Below are positions 1 through 6,375 of a DNA stretch of 10,226 nt, piece after piece. The notes under the pieces were generated by a model. It was not told the origin of the DNA. It searched no databases and saw only the letters and a program-made list of their open reading frames with translations. The stretch is from Alistipes sp. (lineage in GTDB: Bacteria; Bacteroidota; Bacteroidia; Bacteroidales; Rikenellaceae). The stretch lies in contig JAGBWT010000099.1 of assembly GCA_017629615.1 (NCBI GenBank), forward strand, positions 1 to 10,226. The letters run 5' to 3'. The first letter of the stretch is position 1; each line of letters opens with the position of its first letter. A program made the position numbers and the translations under genes.

Positions 1-126
1 AGTTTTAACTATTTTTTTTGTTTTTAATCTTTTACTTGGTTCGTTTCGCGCCCGTAGGCGGTTTTGGATAGAGCTTTCGCTCCGCTCCTCGTTTTTTTGT
101 TTGCCCGAATGGACCTCGTCTGCCAT
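1..126 (-). CDS. Possible N-terminal fragment of an unrecognised protein, cut by the window edge
   Basis: An ATG at 126-124 opens a frame of 42 codons that reaches base 1 without a stop. The translation begins MADEVHSGKQ and is strongly hydrophilic and basic, rich in Lys, Arg, Glu and Ser, with no signal peptide or membrane segment. I do not recognise a family. It lies about 50 bp downstream of tRNA-Glu on the same strand. No promoter of the TAnnTTTG type and no ribosome binding site are visible before it. The same DNA can form two small tetraloop hairpins, so it may be untranslated RNA or spacer instead. A 42-codon open run is not long enough to be convincing. The sequence to the left of the window would settle it. 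Confidence 0.25.
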   Translation of the reverse strand, partial: MADEVHSGKQKNEERSESSIQNRLRARNEPSKRLKTKKIVKT

Positions 127-176
127 TATAACCAATCTGCTTGGCTCTCCATAGCACCCTCTGGCCCACGTCGTTG

Positions 177-248
177 TAGCCCATAGGAGAGTCGAACTCC
201 TCTTTCAAGAATGAAAATCTTGCGTCCTAACCGATAGACGAATGGGCC
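177..248 (-). tRNA. tRNA-Glu (anticodon UUC)
   Basis: The minus strand folds into a complete 72-nt cloverleaf: a 7-bp acceptor stem (GGCCCAT with ATGGGCT, the first pair being G-U), a D arm with a 3-bp GTC/GAC stem, a 5-bp anticodon stem CAAGA/TCTTG around the loop TTTTCAT, a 4-nt variable loop, and a 5-bp T stem AGGAG/CTCCT around TTCGACT. The anticodon is TTC, which reads glutamate codons GAA and GAG. The discriminator base is A (177). The 3' CCA is not encoded and must be added by the CCA-adding enzyme. The gene has its own promoter about 45 bp upstream and sits downstream of the ABC-transporter ATPase gene in the same orientation. Confidence 0.96.
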
Positions 249-251
249 TTA

Positions 252-288
252 CCGCTAAATCGAGAACAGTGTTCGCGATATTTAGTGG
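252..288. repeat. 37-bp imperfect inverted repeat in the tRNA-Glu leader
   Basis: The arms 252-268 and 270-288 are complementary over 15 of 17 aligned positions, with one 2-nt bulge and a single central base at 269. The repeat fills the space between the promoter and the tRNA 5' end. The transcription start expected a few bases after the -7 box falls at its edge, so the leader RNA would be almost entirely a hairpin. It could be an operator or a processing signal; I infer no specific factor. Confidence 0.6.
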
Positions 289-290
289 TG

Positions 291-320
291 CAAAGGTAGT
301 AAAATTATACCAATGCGCAA
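291..320 (-). promoter_or_regulatory. Bacteroidetes-type promoter for tRNA-Glu
   Basis: On the minus strand a TTG (-33 element, 320-318) is followed by 19 bp and TACCTTTG (298-291), matching the TAnnTTTG -7 element of the Bacteroidetes housekeeping sigma factor. It is about 43 bp upstream of the tRNA 5' end and points toward it. No other gene lies between. Confidence 0.75.
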
Positions 321-325
321 GTAAA

Positions 326-352
326 ATAGTAAAAAAAATCAAAAAATCGTGA
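326..352 (-). terminator. Possible weak terminator after the bamD-to-ABC-ATPase gene run
   Basis: Just after the ATPase stop codon (366-364) the minus strand carries two thymine runs, T6 (346-341) and T8 (338-331), separated by GA. The only stem preceding them is a very weak AAATC/GATTT-like pairing with almost no loop, so this is U-rich but lacks a convincing hairpin. Some readthrough into the tRNA promoter region is therefore possible. Confidence 0.3.
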
Positions 353-363
353 TTTACCGACTG

Positions 364-1077
364 TTACCACTCCTCTTTTGAGGCCTCGTCCAAACCGAAC
401 AGATGCGACAGATACTCCGTTGCAGCGCACCTCTCGACGATGTTCAGTTGCTCGTTTTCGATAACCACCACCTCGTCGCACGCAGGCAATGCCGCATCGA
501 TGTCGTGGGTCGAGAAGAGTATGCACTTCTTCTGCTCGTGCGCAAGTCGTTGCAATAGGCGGCAGAGCGAAAAACGGGTCGGAATATCGAGAAATGCCGT
601 CGGCTCGTCGAGCAAAATAATCGGGGTCTGCTGTGCTATGGCGCGAGCAACCATAATGCGCTGACGCTCGCCGTCCGACAACGACGACGAATCGCGACCG
701 ATAAAATCGGCCATACCGACCGCCTCGATAGCCTCGCGAACAATCGTGCGGTCGCTCTCCTGCATACGGCCCGTCCAATCGGTATAGGGCGCACGACCCA
801 TCGCAACAAGCTCCTCGACGCGCAGATTTTCGACTCTTACCGCCTCGGTCGTGACGATTGCCACGTTGCGGGCAACCTCTTCGGCCGACATATCGCCTCG
901 AAGTGTGCCGTTGATGCGAATATCGCCACGCGAAGTGAGGGCGCGAAGCAGTGTGCTTTTACCTGCACCGTTGCGACCCACAAGGGCATAGAGTCTGCCC
1001 GCGTCGAGGTGTAACGACGCTTCGCGCAGGATTGTGCGTTGGCCATAGGCGAGGGTTATGTTTTCGAAGTGAATCAT
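364..1077 (-). CDS. ATP-binding protein of a vitamin B12/iron-chelate type ABC importer
   Basis: This 237-residue cytoplasmic ATPase would power import by the permease encoded just upstream. Visible motifs are Walker A GRNGAGKST (34-42), signature LSDGE (133-137), Walker B IILLDEP (153-159), D-loop FLD (162-164) and switch histidine H191 in STHD. The family is FecE/BtuD/FhuC (type II importers); length is close to usual. An oddity is the Q-loop: the position normally holding Gln is Thr77, within VAIVTTE. As I recall, related Bacteroidetes ATPases share this, so it is probably not a defect. The start codon overlaps the permease stop as ATGA (4 bp), implying translational coupling. It is the last gene of the putative operon. 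The substrate cannot be decided from sequence; cobalamin, haem or ferric siderophore are the candidates. Confidence 0.93.
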   Translation of the reverse strand: MIHFENITLAYGQRTILREASLHLDAGRLYALVGRNGAGKSTLLRALTSRGDIRINGTLRGDMSAEEVARNVAIVTTEAVRVENLRVEELVAMGRAPYTDWTGRMQESDRTIVREAIEAVGMADFIGRDSSSLSDGERQRIMVARAIAQQTPIILLDEPTAFLDIPTRFSLCRLLQRLAHEQKKCILFSTHDIDAALPACDEVVVIENEQLNIVERCAATEYLSHLFGLDEASKEEW

Positions 1078-2066
1078 CGTTTGCGTGTTACGATATAGGC
1101 CACAACAGGGATACCCATCAGGGCTGTGATTGTGTTAATTGGTAGGGTGAAACAACCGGCTATAATATCGCTGAGGAGCAACATCGCAACGCCTGTGAGT
1201 ACCGAAGCAGGAAGCAACGTGCGGTGGTCGGCCGAGCGAAAGACGATGCGGGCAATATGTGGGGCTGCGATGCCGACAAAGCCGATAGGGCCACAGAAGG
1301 CCGTAACCGTACCTGCAAGTAGCGTCGTTGCCGATAGTATCAGCAGTCGTGTCCGCGCAAGGTTGATGCCCATCGATGCGGCATAGCGTTCACCGGCAAG
1401 GAGTATGTTCATCGGCTTGATGGTGGCAATGGCCAACGTTAGGCCTATTGCGACGATTGGCAGCAGAAGCCAAAGTTGCGACATCGTGACATCGCCAAGC
1501 GAGCCCATAGTCCATACGACATAGCTTTTGAGCGAGGCTTCGTCGCTGAAATATTGCAACAGCTCGACTATTGCCCCCACGCTCGACGAGAGCATAATGC
1601 CGAGAATGAGTATCACCATTATATCCTTGATGCGTCGCGATAGGGCGAGTACCAACGCCAGCACCACCGCCGAGCCTATCCACGCAGCACCTGCACTGCC
1701 GAGACTTTGGAGCGCCGTTGGGAGCGCGATGCCCAAGAGTGGTATGCCGAGCGTGTAGAGCGCAACACCGAGGCTTGCACCGGCCGATATGCCCAAGATA
1801 TATGGGCCGGCCAGAGGGTTGCGGAATAATACCTGCATCTCCAAACCGCTGACTGCGAGGGCCGAGCCGGCCAAGATGGCCATAGCGGCGCGTACCAATC
1901 GCAGGTCGATGACAATGCTGCGCACCTCCGCCGTAGCGCGACCTGCAAGAGCGTCGATGATGTCGGCCATAGGTATCGACACCGAGCCGAGGGCGATATC
2001 CATAACAAATAGCGCCACGCAAAGCAGGGCGAAGAGTGTAAAGAGTATGGTGTGGCGGAGCTTCAT
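1074..2066 (-). CDS. FecCD/BtuC-family permease of a B12/iron-chelate type ABC importer
   Basis: This 330-residue, very hydrophobic protein is the membrane-spanning subunit, forming a dimeric channel through the inner membrane; family members have about ten helices. The N-terminus (residues 6-27) is a first membrane segment. Family hallmarks are visible: SGLEMQ (73-78), RNPLAGP (82-88), LGISAGA (91-97), and near the C-terminus GPIGFVGIAAPHIAR followed by ADHRTLLP, the region that docks on the ATPase. Length matches the family (about 320-350). Its ATG shares one base with the stop codon of the binding-protein gene (TAATG) and its own stop overlaps the ATPase start, so all three subunits are probably made in coupled fashion. 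The substrate class (B12, haem or siderophore) is inferred from the family only. Confidence 0.95.
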   Translation of the reverse strand: MKLRHTILFTLFALLCVALFVMDIALGSVSIPMADIIDALAGRATAEVRSIVIDLRLVRAAMAILAGSALAVSGLEMQVLFRNPLAGPYILGISAGASLGVALYTLGIPLLGIALPTALQSLGSAGAAWIGSAVVLALVLALSRRIKDIMVILILGIMLSSSVGAIVELLQYFSDEASLKSYVVWTMGSLGDVTMSQLWLLLPIVAIGLTLAIATIKPMNILLAGERYAASMGINLARTRLLILSATTLLAGTVTAFCGPIGFVGIAAPHIARIVFRSADHRTLLPASVLTGVAMLLLSDIIAGCFTLPINTITALMGIPVVAYIVTRKR

Positions 2067-3160
2067 TATTCCAATTTCGTGTAGTAGTAGAGCGAGTCGG
2101 TTGGTGCTCTGTGGTGAAGTATCTTTACAAGGTCGGCAAGTACGATGTCGGGCCTGATGCTACCCGACTCCCAAAAATCGCTACCTCCGCTTGGGGTCGA
2201 GCGTTTGATGTTGTTGTAGATGCGACCCTCGCGTACTGCCTTTATGTCGGCAAAGCGTGGTGCGGCTCGTCGCAACTCGTCGAGCGACGATACCTGCCCG
2301 AGGTTGAGCCACACATCGGAGCGCGAAGCGAGCAGCAGAGCCTCCTCCAACGAGATACTCTTCGAGGCGTTGCCCTTGCCCTTTGTGTAGATATATTTGC
2401 CTCCTGCGTCCTCGATTAGGCGCACAGCATAACTCTCGGCCGACGGCATAAACCAACTGTCGCGATAGGGGAGGTTGAGCATTACGCGCGGTCGGCTTGT
2501 GTGGCACATCTGCTGGTTGCGGAGGGCGATATATCGAGTCTCAATCTCGGCAAAGAGACTTTTGCCCAACTCCTCACAGTCGCAGACGTAGGCCAGCGCG
2601 ACTATCCATTCGGCTCGACCGAGAGGCTCCTCTTCGAGATAGTCCCCTATATATAAATAAGGTATATGGAGTGCATCGAGTTTGTCGGTCGTGCTCTTTG
2701 CTTCGCCTGCCACGCCATAGAGTAGTACGAGGTCGGCGTGTTGTTGTTTGAAACTCTCGAAGTCGAGCGTCGTATTATAACCCGCCTCGACTATACGACC
2801 TTCGTCGATAGCCCTTCGAGCCGAGGGTGTTGAGATAAATCGACAACCCGAAATGGCTGTGATGCGGTCGGTGCAACCGATAGCATCGAGCATTGCCACA
2901 TAACTCGACGACATCGCCACGATATGTTGTGCCGCAAGAGAGTCGATTGGTGCGTAGTAGGCAACATCTTCGGCCCCCTGCCACGGATTTTTGATGCAGA
3001 GCAGACGTTCGCCACTGCGATTGTCTGTCACGACCTCGAAATATTTGGCATAGCGTGGTGTGTAGAGCGAAGTCGTGTCGAGAGGGTGGTGCGTAGTCGA
3101 GTTGCACGCCACAGTCGTGACGATACCGAGAAGAGCGACTATGTAGCGAAGAGCCTTCAT
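2066..3160 (-). CDS. Periplasmic substrate-binding lipoprotein of a B12/iron-chelate type ABC importer
   Basis: A 364-residue protein of the BtuF/FepB (Peripla_BP_2) type that would capture the ligand in the periplasm and deliver it to the permease. The start MKALRYIVALL is chosen because it begins a lipoprotein signal peptide ending at Cys19 (TVAC); a further in-frame ATG upstream would lie inside recN. After Cys19 the residues are NSTTHH, without the acidic motif used for surface export in Bacteroidetes, so it probably faces the periplasm. The first lobe contains AMSSSYVAMLDAIG and an ADLVLLYG strand; the linker region carries IPYLYIGDYLEE and LGRAEW; the C-terminus has SDFWESGSIRPDIVLADL, typical of Bacteroidetes members. 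It starts 7 bp after recN. That gap is too small for a riboswitch. The ligand is unknown, with cobalamin a good guess. Confidence 0.9.
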   Translation of the reverse strand: MKALRYIVALLGIVTTVACNSTTHHPLDTTSLYTPRYAKYFEVVTDNRSGERLLCIKNPWQGAEDVAYYAPIDSLAAQHIVAMSSSYVAMLDAIGCTDRITAISGCRFISTPSARRAIDEGRIVEAGYNTTLDFESFKQQHADLVLLYGVAGEAKSTTDKLDALHIPYLYIGDYLEEEPLGRAEWIVALAYVCDCEELGKSLFAEIETRYIALRNQQMCHTSRPRVMLNLPYRDSWFMPSAESYAVRLIEDAGGKYIYTKGKGNASKSISLEEALLLASRSDVWLNLGQVSSLDELRRAAPRFADIKAVREGRIYNNIKRSTPSGGSDFWESGSIRPDIVLADLVKILHHRAPTDSLYYYTKLE

Positions 3161-3167
3161 CGGTGGT

Positions 3168-4808
3168 CTATATTGAGAGCAGGTGCTTGGCTTGCGATAT
3201 GGCAGCGTCGGTAATCTTGTCGCCCGAGAGCATCTTGGCAATCTCCTCGACACGCTCCTCGACCGAGAGTGTGCGCAGATGTGTTGTCCCCTCGCTCTTA
3301 TAAACGAGCAGATGGCAACGGCCCTTCGAGGCGACTTGTGGAAGGTGTGTGATATTGATGACTTGCATCGACTCGGCAAGGGCGTTGATAATCTCGCCCA
3401 TAGCATTTGCCACACGACCCGAAACGCCTGTGTCAATCTCGTCGAAGATGATTGTCGGCAGAGCAAGTCGCTTGGCGAGTACCGCTTTCAGCGCAAGCAT
3501 CACGCGCGAAAGCTCACCGCCCGAGGCTATGCGCTCGATTGGCTGTGGCGCAAGGCCCTTGTTGGCCGAGAACGAAAAATCAACATTGTCGCCACCCGTT
3601 GCATTGAGCGAGGTGGGCGTAAGCGTGATTTCGAATTGTGCATCGACCATACCGACCTCTTTGAGTATGGCTGCCACTTCGCCCGCCAATGCAGGGGCTG
3701 CCTTTGAGCGTTTGGCGTGGAGCGCGTCGGCAAGGCTGTGGGCCAACTTGTCGGCCTCCTCGACCTTGTTGCGCAGTTCGGCGAGGTTGGCGTCGCTATG
3801 CTCGATTGCTTCGAGTTGCGCAACATAGCGGTCGCGTATCTCGATAAGTTCGGCCTCTGTCTCGACGCGGTGCTTGCGACAGAGCGTATAGAGCGTGTCG
3901 AGACGCTCCCCGACTTTGGCCAAACGCTCGGGGTCGGAGTCGATGCGCTCGGCATCGGTCTCAACCGTCGAGTCTATATCTTTGAGTTCGATGGCTACCG
4001 ATTGAAGTCGCTCGGCAAGCATCTCGGCCGAAGCATACGACGACGCGATATGGCGCAACGCAACGACACTCTCTTTGAGCATCGGCAGTATGCCTGTCTG
4101 GTCGTTGTCGAGTCGCTCGTGAAGCAGGGCGAGAGTCTCGCCTATTGAGTCGGCATTTTCGAGCGTTCGCAACTCGGCCTCCAACTCTTCGCACTCGCCA
4201 CTGCGGAGCGATGCTGCTACGAGTTCGGTCGCTTGGTGGCGCAACCACTCCTCCTCGTCGTGCGATTTGGCTGTCTCGCTCTCGGCCGTAGCAAGTTCGG
4301 CACGATAGCGACCCAGGGCGGCAAAGGCCTCGCCGTATGCTCTCGCTACGTCGCTACAATCGGCCACCGTATCGAGAGCCGTGATGCGGAATGTCTTGGA
4401 GGAGAGTATGAGGTTTTGGTGTTGCGAATGTATGTCGATAAGGTGTTGGCCCAAGGTCTTTAAGGTGGCAAGTTGTACGGGCGTATCGTTTACGAATGCA
4501 CGGCTCTTGCCTCCGGCCGAAATCTGACGACGAATGATTGTTTGTGGCTCATAGTCGATATCAAGCTCGTCGAATAGCGATTCGAGTCCGAGCTGCGAGA
4601 TGTCGAACGAAGCCTCGACTACGCAGTTGCGCGATGGGTCCTTGATGGCTGCCGCATCGCCCTTGCCACCGAGCAACAGCGATAATGCACCCATCAAAAT
4701 CGACTTTCCGGCACCTGTCTCACCGGTGATGATGTTCAGGTGGGCATCGAAAGCCACGTCGAGGTGGTTGATGAGGGCGTAGTTATCGACTGTCAGGGTG
4801 GTAAGCAT
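3168..4808 (-). CDS. recN: DNA repair ATPase RecN
   Basis: RecN is an SMC-like ATPase that acts early in double-strand break repair, holding DNA ends and supporting RecA recombination in the cytoplasm. The 546-residue product has the usual length (about 550). The N-terminal ATPase half starts MLTTLTVDNYALI and carries Walker A GETGAGKS (29-36), followed by HLIDIHSQHQN. The middle (roughly 160-370) is Glu/Leu/Ala-rich coiled coil, interrupted in the centre. The C-terminal half has the ABC signature ASGGELSR (Ser429-Gly-Gly-Glu432) and Walker B IIFDEIDTG (Asp456, Glu457). The chosen ATG begins the conserved N-terminus; the frame continues upstream only by overlapping coaBC. The gene starts 5 bp after the coaBC stop, so it is almost certainly co-transcribed. 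No LexA-type operator is visible. Confidence 0.97.
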   Translation of the reverse strand: MLTTLTVDNYALINHLDVAFDAHLNIITGETGAGKSILMGALSLLLGGKGDAAAIKDPSRNCVVEASFDISQLGLESLFDELDIDYEPQTIIRRQISAGGKSRAFVNDTPVQLATLKTLGQHLIDIHSQHQNLILSSKTFRITALDTVADCSDVARAYGEAFAALGRYRAELATAESETAKSHDEEEWLRHQATELVAASLRSGECEELEAELRTLENADSIGETLALLHERLDNDQTGILPMLKESVVALRHIASSYASAEMLAERLQSVAIELKDIDSTVETDAERIDSDPERLAKVGERLDTLYTLCRKHRVETEAELIEIRDRYVAQLEAIEHSDANLAELRNKVEEADKLAHSLADALHAKRSKAAPALAGEVAAILKEVGMVDAQFEITLTPTSLNATGGDNVDFSFSANKGLAPQPIERIASGGELSRVMLALKAVLAKRLALPTIIFDEIDTGVSGRVANAMGEIINALAESMQVINITHLPQVASKGRCHLLVYKSEGTTHLRTLSVEERVEEIAKMLSGDKITDAAISQAKHLLSI

Positions 4809-4813
4809 AGCCT

Positions 4814-6022
4814 TTATCTGTTTGCGATTATTGTTTCGATGCGGTCGGCTATGCGACAAGCAACCTCTCGCTTCGACATCAGCGGAAGAGGCTCTTCGCC
4901 ACGAGCATCGATAAAGGTGACTTTGTTGGTATCGACTCCAAAACCTGCCCCTTTGTCGAGCAACGAGTTGAGGACTATAAAGTCGAGATTCTTGCGCGAG
5001 AGTTTGCTCTGTGCGCTGGTGTGACCCTCGTCGCTCTCCAACGCAAAGCCAACGAGCAGGCGTTCGCCCTTTGTGGCACCGAGTGCGGCTGCAATATCTT
5101 TGGTGCGACGCAGGTGGATTGCCATATCGTCGTCCGACTTCTTGATTTTGTGGTCGGCAACCACAATCGGCGTGTAGTCGGCTACGGCGGCACACATAAT
5201 ACCTCCGTCGGCCTCGGCAAACAACTGGGCGGCCTTGTCGTACATCTGCTCGGCCGAGAGTACGTCGATGCGCTCAACACCCTGCGGTGTGGCGAGCGAC
5301 GTGCGACCGCTGATGAGGCTCACCTTTGCGCCTCGCGCGGCCAACTCCTCGGCAATGGCATAGCCCATCTTGCCGGTCGAGTGGTTTGAGATAAATCTTA
5401 CGGGGTCGATAGCCTCGATAGTTGCCCCCGCCGTTACGATAAAGTGGCGGTTGGCGAGGCTACTCTTTTTTTTTTCGCCTTCGGCGATGACTTGCTCAAC
5501 GACCCGAACTATCTGCTCCGGCTCGGCCATACGACCTTTGCCCGATAGTCCGCTTGCCAACTCTCCCTCGGGCGAGTCGATAATCTCGACTCCGTGGCGA
5601 CGCAGTGTTGCCAAATTCTCCTGCGTGGTGACGTGGCCAAACATATCGCAATCCATCGCCGGAGCGACAACCGTACGGCAACGCGCCGAGAGGTAGGTCG
5701 TAAGCAACAGATTATCGGCAACACCGTGAGCCATCTTGGCTATCGTGTTGGCCGTTGCGGGTGCGATAAGATAGCAGTCGGCCCACTCTCCAAGCGAGAT
5801 GTGGGAGTTCCACTCTCCATTCTCGGGATTGAAGAACTCGACCAAAATCGGGTGCTTCGAGAGGGTCGCCATCGTCAGTGGCGTAATGAACTCTTTGGCC
5901 GAGGCTGTCATCACAACCTTGACGTCGGCCCCCGCTGTGCGCAATAGACGACAAAGCATAGCGGCCTTGTATGCTGCTATGCTGCCCGTTACGCCCAGAA
6001 GAATATGTTTTCCGTTAAGCAT
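4814..6022 (-). CDS. coaBC: Bifunctional phosphopantothenoylcysteine decarboxylase / phosphopantothenate-cysteine ligase CoaBC (Dfp)
   Basis: This cytoplasmic enzyme makes two consecutive steps of coenzyme A synthesis: CoaB ligates cysteine to 4'-phosphopantothenate and CoaC decarboxylates the product with FMN. The 402 residues match the family. The CoaC domain (1-180) has the flavin motif GSIAAYK (13-19), catalytic His74 in NSHIS, PAMD (121-124) and the flap LASGLSGKGRM (155-165). E. coli has Asn and Cys where this protein has Asp124 and Ser157. The CoaB domain (190-402) has VTAGAT (196-201), DPVRFISNHSTGK (206-218, Asn213), AAVADY (278-283) and KIKK (292-295). The linker between them (EGEKKKSS) is encoded by ten consecutive A residues ending in a dnaX-like slippery heptamer, with a stop in the -1 frame two codons on (see findings). 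It lies 27 bp after rpoZ and 5 bp before recN. Confidence 0.97.
   Translation of the reverse strand: MLNGKHILLGVTGSIAAYKAAMLCRLLRTAGADVKVVMTASAKEFITPLTMATLSKHPILVEFFNPENGEWNSHISLGEWADCYLIAPATANTIAKMAHGVADNLLLTTYLSARCRTVVAPAMDCDMFGHVTTQENLATLRRHGVEIIDSPEGELASGLSGKGRMAEPEQIVRVVEQVIAEGEKKKSSLANRHFIVTAGATIEAIDPVRFISNHSTGKMGYAIAEELAARGAKVSLISGRTSLATPQGVERIDVLSAEQMYDKAAQLFAEADGGIMCAAVADYTPIVVADHKIKKSDDDMAIHLRRTKDIAAALGATKGERLLVGFALESDEGHTSAQSKLSRKNLDFIVLNSLLDKGAGFGVDTNKVTFIDARGEEPLPLMSKREVACRIADRIETIIANR
5410..5476 (-). promoter_or_regulatory. Candidate -1 frameshift / slippage site in coaBC: A10 run plus downstream stem-loop
   Basis: On the coding strand, ten A residues (5475-5466) are followed by GAGTAG. 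The zero frame reads GAA AAA AAA AAG AGT AGC, containing the heptamer A-AAA-AAG. A -1 shift, or insertion of one A during transcription, gives GAG TAG, ending the protein after a single Glu. Two bases after the heptamer begins TAGCCTCG (5462-5455), perfectly complementary to CGAGGCTA (5417-5410). Inside that loop CCGCC (5450-5446) pairs with GGCGG (5432-5428). A short hairpin CGCC-GAA-GGCG lies directly before the A run. The elements are seen in the sequence; recoding is inference. Confidence 0.45.
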
Positions 6023-6049
6023 TGGCTTGTGGGGTATTTACCGAGGCTG

Positions 6050-6367
6050 CTATTTCTCCTCGTCGCGGTAGTATACCTCGTCGTCGAGGAACTCCTCGGT
6101 AGCGATGATAGCCGGCTTTGGAAGACGCTCGTAGTAGCGCGAAATCTCGATTTGCTCGCGGTTCTCGAAGGTCTCCTCCATGGTGTCGGTTGCCGAAGTA
6201 GCGAAATCGGCAAGCTTGCGGTTCAACTCCGTCTTCAACTCCGACGCAATCTGGTTGGCGCGGCGCGAGATGATGTTGATGCTCTTGTAAACGTTACCGG
6301 TTTCTTGGTCGAAATCGACGAGCTTACGAGTTACGGTGTTGTTCGGAATGTTCTTCTTGATTTCCAT
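6050..6367 (-). CDS. rpoZ: DNA-directed RNA polymerase omega subunit, Bacteroidetes type
   Basis: A 105-residue acidic-tailed protein matching the omega subunit found in Bacteroidetes, which helps the beta-prime subunit fold and assemble into RNA polymerase. The recognisable core is NVYKSINIISRRANQIASEL (about 25-44), the helix-rich Rpb6/omega segment, followed by a charged stretch and a C-terminal tail rich in Glu, Asp and Tyr (EEFLDDEVYYRDEEK). It is longer than E. coli omega (91 residues). The ATG at 6367 lies 8 bp after the bamD stop, and coaBC starts 27 bp downstream, so it is the second gene of the putative operon. The same placement between bamD and coaBC is common in the phylum and supports the call. 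Confidence 0.93.
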   Translation of the reverse strand: MEIKKNIPNNTVTRKLVDFDQETGNVYKSINIISRRANQIASELKTELNRKLADFATSATDTMEETFENREQIEISRYYERLPKPAIIATEEFLDDEVYYRDEEK

Positions 6368-6375
6368 TGTTCTAT

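Noticed and set aside
71..98. Plus-strand terminator-like GAGC-TTTC-GCTC hairpin followed by seven T
   Set aside because: The 4-bp hairpin is 9 bases away from the T run, too far for a normal intrinsic terminator. The alternative pairing has only four base pairs.
120..176. A second tRNA following tRNA-Glu
   Set aside because: I could not fold an acceptor stem with a T arm; only a few 3-bp pairings exist.
3161..3167. Cobalamin riboswitch before the substrate-binding protein gene
   Set aside because: Only 7 bp separate recN from this gene, so there is no room for a leader.
3183..3828. Plus-strand open frames opposite recN
   Set aside because: These are antisense shadows of recN, which carries all family motifs; the translations are low-complexity with no domain.
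4809..5195. N-terminal extension of recN into coaBC
   Set aside because: The extra 129 residues are out-of-frame coaBC sequence; the RecN N-terminus clearly starts at 4808.
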